A stretch of DNA of 22,461 nucleotides from an uncultured bacterium (GTDB lineage Bacteria > Bacillota > Clostridia > Lachnospirales > Lachnospiraceae), in contig CAOKFN010000061.1 in NCBI GenBank assembly GCA_948467735.1, positions 1-22,461 of the forward strand. Direction: 5' to 3'. Under the pieces are notes generated by a model. The model was not told where the DNA came from. It searched no databases and saw only the letters and a list, made by a program, of their open reading frames with translations. Every line of letters begins with the position of its first letter. The stretch's first letter is position 1. The position numbers and the translations under genes were made by a program. This document shows positions 1 through 6,104 of the stretch, one piece after another.

Positions 1-1
1 C

Positions 2-361
2 AAGCCGACGGAAGAGCCGGGAGAGGAACCAGCGCCCAAGCCGACGAAAGGGCCGGGAGAGGAAGCGACGCCGGAACCGACGGAAGAGCCGTGGAATGAA
101 CGACCGCCCGAGTCTTCGGAAAAGCCGTGGAAAGACCCGGCACCCGAGCCGACGGAAGAGCCGGGAGGGGAAGCGATGCCGGAACCGACGAAAGAGCCGG
201 GAAAGGAACCAGCACCCAAGCCGACGAAAGAGCCGGAGGAGGAACCAGCGCCCAAGCCGACGAAAGAGCCGGGGGAGGAACCAGCGCCCAAGCCAACCGA
301 AGGGCCGGGAGAGAATCCCACGCCGGAACCGACGAAAGAATCGGAGAATAAAACGGCAGGC
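2..361 (+). repeat. Ten in-frame tandem 36-bp units (12 codons each)
   Basis: Units start every 36 bp from position 2 (2, 38, 74, 110, 146, 182, 218, 254, 290, 326). Each encodes a variant of [K/E]-P-T-[E/K]-E-P-G-x-E-x-x-P. The third and fourth units are the most diverged, with Trp codons replacing the Gly, and the units near 182-290 are nearly identical. The array probably continues upstream, which would explain why the contig begins here. Confidence 0.9.
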
Positions 362-640
362 AGACCTGAGCCCGAGCCGTCAGCGGGGCCGGAGGACAAG
401 CCGGTCTCCGATATTAAAACAGATTCGGAAAGCAGGCTGCCGGAAGACGGATTCTGCGAAAACGGAGGCGTGGAACAGGAAAAGCCTGAACGCAGAACAG
501 AACATTCAGGTAATAAAGCATCTTTTCCGCTGATTGCGGGTGCGGCCGGCGCTTTTATATGCGCGGGAATAGCGGCGGCCCGGAGCGGGGCGATCAGAAA
601 AAGCGTAAATGCGCTGGGCAGGATTTTCAGACGAAAATAG
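2..640 (+). CDS. Repeat-rich surface protein, C-terminal end, 5' partial
   Basis: The frame is open from the first bases of the window to a TAG at 638-640, so the N-terminus is missing. About 120 residues are ten 12-residue repeats rich in Pro, Glu, Lys and Thr (core EPTKEPGEEPAP). A charged linker follows, then a hydrophobic segment (about FPLIAGAAGAFICAGIAAA), then a basic tail ending in FRRK. A Pro/Glu stalk followed by one membrane segment and a short positive cytoplasmic tail is typical of cell-surface or wall-spanning proteins held by the C-terminus. I see no LPXTG sortase signal. The first internal ATG in this frame is at 176, mid-repeat, so it is not the natural start. The function cannot be told because the domain-bearing N-terminus lies outside the window. 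Confidence 0.72.
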   Translation, partial: KPTEEPGEEPAPKPTKGPGEEATPEPTEEPWNERPPESSEKPWKDPAPEPTEEPGGEAMPEPTKEPGKEPAPKPTKEPEEEPAPKPTKEPGEEPAPKPTEGPGENPTPEPTKESENKTAGRPEPEPSAGPEDKPVSDIKTDSESRLPEDGFCENGGVEQEKPERRTEHSGNKASFPLIAGAAGAFICAGIAAARSGAIRKSVNALGRIFRRK

Positions 641-657
641 AATATATGGTGAGCGAT

Positions 658-694
658 AAGACGGCATGGATTTTTTATAAATTCATGCCGTCTT
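658..694 (+). terminator. Hairpin after the surface-protein gene
   Basis: A perfect 11-bp inverted repeat (658-668 with 684-694, AAGACGGCATG / CATGCCGTCTT) starts 17 bp after the stop codon. The loop is T/A-rich and there is no T-tract after the second arm, so it is not a textbook intrinsic terminator. Its position between two genes fits transcript termination or 3'-end protection. Confidence 0.55.
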
Positions 695-725
695 GGTCGA
701 TTCGGCGCAATGCTTGGTCGATTCG
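692..725 (+). repeat. Two 13-bp direct repeats, 21-bp period
   Basis: CTTGGTCGATTCG occurs at 692-704 and again, exactly, at 713-725. The 21-bp period is two helical turns, so both copies face the same side of the DNA. They lie 26 bp or more upstream of the extended -10 at 751-759. This geometry suits a transcription-factor site, but no factor can be named. Confidence 0.6.
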
Positions 726-750
726 TGTCAGCACCCTCTTCTTTTCAGAG

Positions 751-759
751 TGTTATAGT
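751..759 (+). promoter_or_regulatory. Candidate extended -10 promoter for the lemA operon
   Basis: TGTTATAGT fits the extended -10 form TG-n-TATAAT with one mismatch. The hexamer 17 bp upstream does not resemble TTGACA. The site is about 55 bp before the lemA start, downstream of the previous gene's hairpin and of the 13-bp direct repeats. Confidence 0.45.
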
Positions 760-812
760 ATACTGCCCAGAGCGTGAGTCATTAAAATAATGTTGTAAGA
801 AGAGGCTTGTTG

Positions 813-1355
813 ATGGAAAGCATAGTTATTTTTGTTCTGCTCATGGTTCTGTTTACTGTCTGGATAACGTCTGTGCGGCGGAGCTTAGTAATCATGAACG
901 AGCATATCAATCATGCCATGAATCAGATTGGTGTGCAGATTTCCGCGCGTTTTGATGCTCTGGCAGCCCTGCTTGACATTGCGAAAAGCTATGCTGAGGA
1001 TGAGTCAGCGGCGCTTATTTCGGAAATCCAAGCCCGCAGGAGCGTTATTACCGCAAAATCCAAGCCGGACGACGTCATAAGGCAGGAAGAGCTGATTTAT
1101 GAAATGCTGGGGAAGATTGTCAGGATGGCGCAGCATTGTCCCGCATTGAAAGAGGATGAGGATTATGTCAGCTGTATGGACGCCATTGACTGTTATGAGG
1201 GGATGATATTTACCAGCCGGCTTATTTATAATGACTCCGTTACAAAGTACAACAGAGTGATTCTGTTGTTTCCAAACAGTCTGGCTGTCAAAGTACTTGG
1301 ATTTCATAAAAGAGATAATTTGGAATCTTTCGAGGACGGGCAGAGACGTATTTAA
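813..1355 (+). CDS. lemA: LemA family protein
   Basis: About 180 residues. An N-terminal membrane segment (roughly residues 4-21, IVIFVLLMVLFTVWI) is followed by a long, mostly helical region. The C-terminal part carries the family signature YNDSVTKYNRVILLFPN, then a hydrophobic stretch ending in LGF. LemA proteins are membrane-anchored with a helical bundle outside the cytoplasm; their biochemical role is not firmly known. I chose the ATG at 813 because AAGAAGAGG (797-805) sits 7 nt upstream. Two in-frame TTG codons at 807 and 810 are too close to that site. The clostripain-family lipoprotein gene starts 20 bp after the stop, so the two are probably co-transcribed. Confidence 0.85.
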   Translation: MESIVIFVLLMVLFTVWITSVRRSLVIMNEHINHAMNQIGVQISARFDALAALLDIAKSYAEDESAALISEIQARRSVITAKSKPDDVIRQEELIYEMLGKIVRMAQHCPALKEDEDYVSCMDAIDCYEGMIFTSRLIYNDSVTKYNRVILLFPNSLAVKVLGFHKRDNLESFEDGQRRI

Positions 1356-1375
1356 TTTACTAGGAGGAAGAGTAT

Positions 1376-3544
1376 ATGTGGAGAAAGAAACTGTTTCGGC
1401 TGATTTTGGCGCCTGCGCTGGCGCTCGCTTTTACCGCCTGCGGCGATGGCGAGCCGGATGCATTTAGCACGGAGAACGATGCTTCATACGGTACGCAGAG
1501 CGATGTTTCCGGTACGCAGGGCGGTGGTTCCGGTGCGCAGGGCGATGTTTCCGGTGCGCAGGGCGGTGGTTCCGGTATGCAGGGCGGTGGTTCCGGTGCG
1601 CAGGGCGATGTTTCCGGTACGCAGAGCGATGTTTCCGGTACACAGGGCGACGCCGTTTCGGCCGCAGGGAATGAGGAACCCTCGTCCGGGACGGAAAAAG
1701 GAAGCTGGGCCGTCTATTGGTATCTCTGCGGCAGTGATTTGGAGTCCGGAGGAGGATTTGCCACAGTCGATTTGGGCGAGCTCATGGAAGCGGCGCTGCC
1801 TGAGGATGTGAACATAGTCATTGAGACCGGCGGCGCCTCTGCATGGCAGAATGATTTTGTGGATCCGGGAAAAATTCAGCGCTGGGTGTATAGCAGCAAA
1901 GGGCTGAGTCTGGTGGATGAACAGCCGTCCGCCAACATGGGCGAAGCGCAGACGCTTGCGGAATTCTTAAGCTTTGCGAAAAAGAATTATCCTGCGGAAA
2001 AGACGGCGGTAATTTTTTGGAATCATGGCGGGGGCTCCGTGTCGGGAGCGGCTTTTGACGAGCTCTACGGCGGGGATTCCCTGACCTTGGATGAGATGTA
2101 CAGGGCGTTTTCCAGCGTATGGGAGCCGTCGGAGGTCAGTCAGCCGCTGGAACTGATAGGCTTCGATACCTGTCTGATGGCAACGGTGGATGTGGCATAT
2201 GCTTTTTCCGACCTTGCCCATTATTTTGTTGCCTCCGAGGAAACAGAGCCTGCCAACGGATGGTATTATTCGCAATGGGCCGGGGCGCTGGCCAAGAACA
2301 GCTCGATGGACGGCGAGGCGCTTGGCAGAATTATCTGCGACACTTACTATGCAGGCTGTGAGAAAGCGGGAACGCAGGATAACACCACGCTTTCGCTCAC
2401 GGACCTGACGAAGATAAGGCCTCTTCTGGACGCTTACGAAGCCTTCGGCAAAGAAGCTTTGGCGGCCGCCTGCACCGACCCCGGCTTTTTCTCGCAGTTT
2501 GCCCGTACTGCCTTGCAGAGCGAGAACTACGGCGGCAATACAAAAGAGCAGGGATATACCAACATGGTGGATTTAGGACATATGGCCCGCCAAAGTGCGG
2601 ATATGCTGCCTTCCGCCCAAAGGGTGCTGGATGCGCTGGACGAATGTGTTTTATACCAGGTGGGCGGAGCATACCGGGCAGAGGCCACGGGACTTTCCTG
2701 TTATTATTCCTACAATGGCGATGTGGAGGATTTTAACGGTTATGCGGGACTTGGCGCAGGTACAGCCTTCAAATATTTTTATGCCTATGAGCTCACGGGA
2801 GAGCTGGATGATTCCGGCATGAAATACATTGCCGACATGAATTTTGACTCGCTGCCCGAAATTCGGAACCTGACCTCCACAGGCTGGGACGGCGCGCCGC
2901 TGGATGTGGATGAGGAGGGGACTTCTTTCCTGACGCTGGGACCGGAGGCGGACGACATTCTGGCGGGTATCGGTTTTGCCTTATATTTTGTGAACGAAGA
3001 AAATGATATGATGATGCTGCTGGGCACGGATAACGATATGACTGCAGACTGGGAAAACGGCGTATTCTATGATAATTTCAGAGGGGTATGGGGAGGAATC
3101 GACGGCAATCTTGTCTATATGGAGCTTAGCTTTGAGGGCGAGGATTATAACCTCTATTCCGTGCCGGTTCTCTTAAACGACGAAGAATATCATTTACAGG
3201 TAGTATATGATTTTAATACCGAAAGCTTTCAGATTTTGGGCGCTAGGCAGGGCATCGATGAAAACGGCATGGCGGACAAGGAACTGCGTCTGCTTCAGGA
3301 AGGAGATGAGATTGCCACAATCTGGTATTTGGCTTCGGCTTCCGGGGATGATGATTTTCAGCCTTTCAGGGCCGCGGCGTTCTCCGTGACGGCACAGACC
3401 GCTTTCAGCGAGATCCCATTGCCGGACGGAAAATATAGGATGCTTTATGAAATGCGGGACGCAATGGATCACTATGCTTACTCCGCTCCGGTGGAGTTCG
3501 ACTGCGCGGGCGGTGAAATTACCACCACGGTATACCAAAATTAA
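1376..3544 (+). CDS. Clostripain-family (peptidase C11) lipoprotein
   Basis: 722 residues. The start has AGGAGG at 1362-1367, 8 nt upstream. The N-terminus is a lipoprotein signal (basic start, hydrophobic core, lipobox ending at Cys22), so the protein should be exported and lipid-anchored. Residues ~39-93 are a low-complexity Gly/Ser/Gln/Asp linker made of 7-residue repeats. The C11 region follows, with the catalytic His in FWNHGGG (His217) and the catalytic Cys in GFDTCLMA (Cys266), then ASEETEPANGWYY. These match the His/Cys dyad of clostripain-like cysteine proteases, which usually cut after basic residues. Residues ~480-722 are a beta-rich C-terminal region of unknown role. The gene sits directly behind lemA. 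Substrate and maturation are not evident from sequence. Confidence 0.9.
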   Translation: MWRKKLFRLILAPALALAFTACGDGEPDAFSTENDASYGTQSDVSGTQGGGSGAQGDVSGAQGGGSGMQGGGSGAQGDVSGTQSDVSGTQGDAVSAAGNEEPSSGTEKGSWAVYWYLCGSDLESGGGFATVDLGELMEAALPEDVNIVIETGGASAWQNDFVDPGKIQRWVYSSKGLSLVDEQPSANMGEAQTLAEFLSFAKKNYPAEKTAVIFWNHGGGSVSGAAFDELYGGDSLTLDEMYRAFSSVWEPSEVSQPLELIGFDTCLMATVDVAYAFSDLAHYFVASEETEPANGWYYSQWAGALAKNSSMDGEALGRIICDTYYAGCEKAGTQDNTTLSLTDLTKIRPLLDAYEAFGKEALAAACTDPGFFSQFARTALQSENYGGNTKEQGYTNMVDLGHMARQSADMLPSAQRVLDALDECVLYQVGGAYRAEATGLSCYYSYNGDVEDFNGYAGLGAGTAFKYFYAYELTGELDDSGMKYIADMNFDSLPEIRNLTSTGWDGAPLDVDEEGTSFLTLGPEADDILAGIGFALYFVNEENDMMMLLGTDNDMTADWENGVFYDNFRGVWGGIDGNLVYMELSFEGEDYNLYSVPVLLNDEEYHLQVVYDFNTESFQILGARQGIDENGMADKELRLLQEGDEIATIWYLASASGDDDFQPFRAAAFSVTAQTAFSEIPLPDGKYRMLYEMRDAMDHYAYSAPVEFDCAGGEITTTVYQN
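1490..1654 (+). repeat. Seven tandem 21-bp coding repeats plus a partial eighth
   Basis: Units of 21 bp begin at 1490, 1511, 1532, 1553, 1574, 1595 and 1616, with a truncated copy from 1637. Each encodes G-[TAM]-Q-[GS]-[DG]-[VG]-S. Two unit types mix, one encoding GDV or SDV and one encoding GGG. The array forms the flexible linker between the lipid-anchored Cys and the protease domain. Confidence 0.92.
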
Positions 3545-3605
3545 CGTTGAAATTGGATGGGAGAAAAATGGTGATTTCCTGAATGTGAATTTGATAGGTT
3601 CAGAG

Positions 3606-3667
3606 CAGGGCGTGTCTGAAATTGCTTTCCCGAAGAGTCGGGGAGCATGAATTTCAGACACGCCCTG
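3606..3667. terminator. Long perfect hairpin between convergent genes
   Basis: 18-bp arms (3606-3623 and 3650-3667) pair perfectly around a 26-nt loop that itself has TCCC/GGGA complementarity. The hairpin lies 61 bp after the protease stop and 32 bp beyond the stop of the opposing gene, so it could end transcripts from both sides. Neither strand shows a T-tract after the stem, so it could instead be a palindromic repeat element. Confidence 0.6.
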
Positions 3668-3699
3668 AGATGACGCCGCCTGTCTGCTGTCTGCTTTTT

Positions 3700-4350
3700 T
3701 CAGGCCACATAAGTGTACATAAAGATAAAATGACAGATGCTTCCGGCCATGACAAACAGATGAAATACTTCGTGGGAGCCGAAGTTTTTGTGCCTAGAGT
3801 TAAAGATGGGAAGCTTCAGCGCATAAATCACGCCTCCCGCCGTATAGAGAATCCCTCCGGCCAGAAGCCATAAAAATGCCGCGGGAGTCAGAGTATCCAG
3901 CAGTCTGCCGAATACCAGCACACACACCCATCCCATGGCGATGTAAATAACGGAGGAAAACCATTTGGGGCAGGTAATCCAGCAGGCCTTGATGATCATG
4001 CCTGCCAATGCGATGCCCCAGACCAGAGCCAACAGCGTGTATCCTAGATTCCCGCCCAGCACAATGAGGCAGACGGGGGTGTAGGAACCTGCAATCAGCA
4101 CAAAAATCATCATGTGATCAAGCTTGCGGAAAACGCGCAGGGCTTTTCCCGTTAAATTGACGGAATGGTAGGCAGTGCTTGCGCCGTAGAGAAGTATCAT
4201 GCTTGCCATGAAAATGGTCATGGCGGTCAGGCACAGCGCGCTTGAGGACAGCCCCGCCTTGACCAAAAGCGGCGCCGTGGCAAAGACAGCCAGCAGCATG
4301 CCGATAAAATGTGTAATTGCGCTTCCGGGTTCTCTTATTGTAATCTGCAT
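3700..4350 (-). CDS. trhA: Hemolysin III / TrhA family (PAQR) membrane protein
   Basis: 216 residues with about seven hydrophobic segments. Family motifs are visible: STAYHS near the end of the second segment, KLDHMMIFVLIAGSYTPVC, and near the C-terminus HEVFHLFVMAGSICHF. The conserved Ser, His and Asp residues form the presumed metal site of PAQR-type proteins. Bacterial members (hemolysin III, TrhA) are linked to membrane homeostasis; the hemolysin name is historical. I chose the ATG at 4350 because GGAGGT (4363-4358) lies 7 nt upstream. An in-frame TTG at 4365 would overlap that site. The gene has its own probable promoter, about 90 bp upstream. Confidence 0.92.
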   Translation of the reverse strand: MQITIREPGSAITHFIGMLLAVFATAPLLVKAGLSSSALCLTAMTIFMASMILLYGASTAYHSVNLTGKALRVFRKLDHMMIFVLIAGSYTPVCLIVLGGNLGYTLLALVWGIALAGMIIKACWITCPKWFSSVIYIAMGWVCVLVFGRLLDTLTPAAFLWLLAGGILYTAGGVIYALKLPIFNSRHKNFGSHEVFHLFVMAGSICHFIFMYTYVA

Positions 4351-4413
4351 ATCCAATACCTCCAATCATAAAAGTTCTTCATACTACATTTGCAATACAT
4401 GAATAACAACAAG

Positions 4414-4428
4414 TAGTTTTCAAAACTA
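4414..4428. promoter_or_regulatory. Possible operator palindrome in the trhA 5' region
   Basis: TAGTTTTCAAAACTA has perfect 7-bp arms around one central base. It lies on the downstream side of the -10 at 4448-4443, just past the expected transcription start, where a bound repressor would block the promoter. No regulator can be named. Confidence 0.4.
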
Positions 4429-4442
4429 TGTGATAAGATGAT

Positions 4443-4469
4443 ATTATACCCAAAATGAGGAAAAGTCAA
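4443..4469 (-). promoter_or_regulatory. Candidate promoter for trhA
   Basis: On the minus strand TTGACT (4469-4464) and TATAAT (4448-4443) are separated by 15 bp. The hexamers are near consensus but the spacing is about two bases short of ideal. It lies in the gap between the upstream small gene (ending at 4472) and trhA, giving a 5' untranslated region of ~85 nt. Confidence 0.5.
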
Positions 4470-4471
4470 TA

Positions 4472-4738
4472 CTAATCTTCCTCAATTATTTGAATTTCCA
4501 AATAATCGAAATCAATGGCCTCTATAAAATTGTCCTGTGTAAAGCGCGCCTTCTTATGACGCTTGAAATCAGAAATGGTTTTGTCAAGCCAGATGGGCTT
4601 TCCCAGATCAAACTGAAGACATATTTCATCCAGAGCATGGAAGATTTTGTGAGTGCGCGTATCGGCGCCGCCGTCTTCGATGCAGGTATCCTGAAGCATA
4701 TGATTGTCTTTGAAGGTTCTTGCCCATAAACGAAACAT
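4472..4738 (-). CDS. Small conserved hypothetical protein (88 aa)
   Basis: The ATG at 4738 is preceded by AGAGAGG about 9 nt upstream. The 88-residue product begins MFRLWARTFKDN, has a central DTRTHKIFHALDEICLQFDL, and ends in a very acidic tail (IQIIEED). It has no signal peptide or membrane segment and should be a cytoplasmic soluble protein. The overall pattern resembles small hypothetical proteins I associate with Lachnospiraceae (recollection, not checked), but I cannot assign a domain or function. It is divergent from relQ and upstream of trhA, which appears to have its own promoter. Confidence 0.72.
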   Translation of the reverse strand: MFRLWARTFKDNHMLQDTCIEDGGADTRTHKIFHALDEICLQFDLGKPIWLDKTISDFKRHKKARFTQDNFIEAIDFDYLEIQIIEED

Positions 4739-5090
4739 ATCAATTATCCTCTCTTCTTAGAGACTTCTTCCCGCGAGCAGCTTTGATTGGCGTGCTCCCA
4801 CTTTATCATAATTGATTTTGGCAGGAAAAGCAAGCTGTTTTGCGACGGGGGCTTCTGCGGAAAAAATTAGGCATTTTTATTGCGGCGGCCGCATATAAAT
4901 AGAAGGTACGCATTTTAGGCAATATAGAATGTGTAACTAAAATCTTCTTAAAAAAGGATTAATTTTTGTGGAAAATATACAATTATGTAATTATTTATGG
5001 TATAATTCTATCATATCATGGTATAGTGATGTTGGAAAGCCGCTATTCCACATGCACAAAAAAGAGAACAATATAACCAAAGGAGCAGAA
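4739..5090. other. Divergent intergenic region between the small hypothetical gene and relQ
   Basis: About 350 bp with no convincing gene. The left third must hold the promoter for the minus-strand gene, but I see only a weak TATGAT-like -10. A NotI-like GC palindrome (TGCGGCGGCCGCA) sits near 4882-4894 in otherwise AT-rich DNA. The right part is very AT-rich and holds the tandem extended -10 sites for relQ. The relQ frame is open back to a GTG at 4968, but that start lies upstream of these promoter elements and lacks a good ribosome-binding site. Confidence 0.6.
4998..5027 (+). promoter_or_regulatory. Two tandem extended -10 promoters for relQ
   Basis: TGGTATAAT (4998-5006) and TGGTATAGT (5019-5027) both match the extended -10 form and lie 21 bp apart. 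Neither has a recognisable -35. Starts from them would give leaders of about 55-80 nt before the relQ ATG at 5091. Confidence 0.5.
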
Positions 5091-5747
5091 ATGGAACTGA
5101 GGGAAGACTATCGGGAGGGGCGGGATGGAATCGATAGCTGGAAAGAAGTGACTCTTATTTATACTGCGGCCCTGCGGCAGATTGAGACAAAAATGGCAGT
5201 ATTGAACGACGAGTTCCAGCATGTGCATCAATATAACCCAATCGAGCACATCAAGGCCCGTATCAAGACCCCGGAAAGCATTGTAAAGAAACTGAAGAGG
5301 AACGGATATGAGTCCACCATTGATAATATGGTGAAGTATATCAACGATATCGCGGGCATCCGTATTATATGCTCTTTCACTTCTGATATTTATAGGATTG
5401 CCGGTATGATTGGAACGCAGAGTGATATAAAAGTAGTTAAGGTCAAGGATTATATTACATTTCCGAAGACCAGCGGCTATAAGAGTTATCATCTGATTGT
5501 GACGGTGCCGGTGTATCTGTCGGACAGGGTTATCGAGGATACCAAGGTGGAGATTCAGATTCGGACGGTGGCGATGGATTTCTGGGCGAGTCTGGAGCAT
5601 AAGATACATTATAAATTTGAAGGAGACGCGCCGGAATACATAAAGAACGAGCTGATAGAATGTGCGAAGATGGTGTCGGATCTTGACGCCAGAATGCTGA
5701 AGCTGAATGATGAAATATTGAAAATTGGTCAGGAACAAAAAAGATAG
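5091..5747 (+). CDS. relQ: RelQ-type small alarmone synthetase ((p)ppGpp synthetase)
   Basis: 218 residues, matching the roughly 210-residue single-domain small alarmone synthetases (RelQ/YjbM). It transfers pyrophosphate from ATP to GDP or GTP to make (p)ppGpp in the cytoplasm. RelA/SpoT synthetase motifs are visible in order: RIKTPESIVKKLKRNGY, DIAGIRIICSFTSDIYRI, DYITFPKTSGYKSYH and VEIQIRTVAMDFWASLEHKIHYK. A charged helical C-terminus follows, as in RelQ tetramers. There is no HD hydrolase domain, so it can only synthesise. The ATG at 5091 is chosen because AGGAG (5081-5085) is 5 nt upstream. The longer frame from GTG 4968 adds 41 residues with no family similarity and overlaps the promoter. 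It lies directly upstream of the S10 ribosomal operon but in a separate unit. Confidence 0.93.
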   Translation: MELREDYREGRDGIDSWKEVTLIYTAALRQIETKMAVLNDEFQHVHQYNPIEHIKARIKTPESIVKKLKRNGYESTIDNMVKYINDIAGIRIICSFTSDIYRIAGMIGTQSDIKVVKVKDYITFPKTSGYKSYHLIVTVPVYLSDRVIEDTKVEIQIRTVAMDFWASLEHKIHYKFEGDAPEYIKNELIECAKMVSDLDARMLKLNDEILKIGQEQKR

Positions 5748-5785
5748 CGAGGGATTTTTTCAGCCTGCTGATAGGAACCCTCGCT
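5746..5785 (+). terminator. Hairpin at the end of relQ
   Basis: AGCGAGGG (5746-5753) pairs with CCCTCGCT (5778-5785), with an inner TCAGC/GCTGA helix, giving a two-part stem that begins inside the stop codon. There is no T-tract after the stem (the T-run is inside it), so termination strength is uncertain. Confidence 0.55.
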
Positions 5786-5821
5786 GTCAGGCGCGGCCGT
5801 TCACATGCTTATAAATGAGGA

Positions 5822-5849
5822 GTGCCCGGACGCCTTTGGGCACCCGGGC
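5822..5849 (+). terminator. GC-rich hairpin with two alternative foldings, upstream of the S10 promoter
   Basis: GTGCCC (5822-5827) can pair with GGGCAC (5838-5843), or GCCCGG (5824-5829) with CCGGGC (5844-5849); the two are mutually exclusive. It stands out from AT-rich surroundings. It may be a second barrier between relQ and rpsJ or a dispersed palindromic element. Confidence 0.4.
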
Positions 5850-6039
5850 TATTATGAAAATAAAAATAGGAATTATCGCAGATATTTTTCTTTTGATTTA
5901 ATAAAATTATAGCAATTAATTATGAACAATAAATGAACGCAGTGTAAATAATTAGTAAATATAACAAAAAAAGCGATAAAAGATGTTGAAATGTATACGC
6001 TTTGTACAAAATACATGAAAAGGCTTTCAAAGGGAACGT

Positions 6040-6098
6040 AAAAAAATTACAAAAAATTAAAAAAAACAGTTGCAAAGTAAGGAATTACCATGTATACT
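6040..6098 (+). promoter_or_regulatory. Strong S10-operon promoter with A-tract UP region
   Basis: TTGCAA (6070-6075), a 17-bp spacer and TATACT (6093-6098) form a near-consensus housekeeping promoter. Directly upstream are three A-tracts (6040-6046, 6051-6056, 6059-6066), resembling the UP elements that boost ribosomal promoters. Transcription would start near 6105, leaving a leader of about 280 nt before rpsJ. The wider stretch 5880-6040 is AT-rich with no gene. Confidence 0.78.
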
Positions 6099-6104
6099 TA
6101 ATAC

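Noticed and set aside
1..361. CRISPR-like array
   Set aside because: The repeats are direct, adjacent and in frame with no unique spacers, so this is a coding tandem repeat.
96..533. Arg-rich and Gly/Ala-rich long frames overlapping the 36-bp repeats (also 127-351)
   Set aside because: They are alternate-frame readings of a repeat whose length is a multiple of three and that contains no stop codons. The frame with a plausible membrane anchor at its end is the real one.
1490..1654. Phase-variation slippage tract in the protease gene
   Set aside because: The unit is 21 bp (seven codons), so copy-number changes keep the frame. It can change linker length but not switch the gene off.
3622..3873. 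Plus-strand frame over the 3' end of trhA
   Set aside because: It begins inside the 3606-3667 hairpin and is antisense to a well-supported membrane protein gene.
4968..5090. 41-residue N-terminal extension of RelQ from GTG 4968
   Set aside because: It overlaps two extended -10 elements, has no good ribosome-binding site, and lacks family similarity. ATG 5091 has a clear Shine-Dalgarno.
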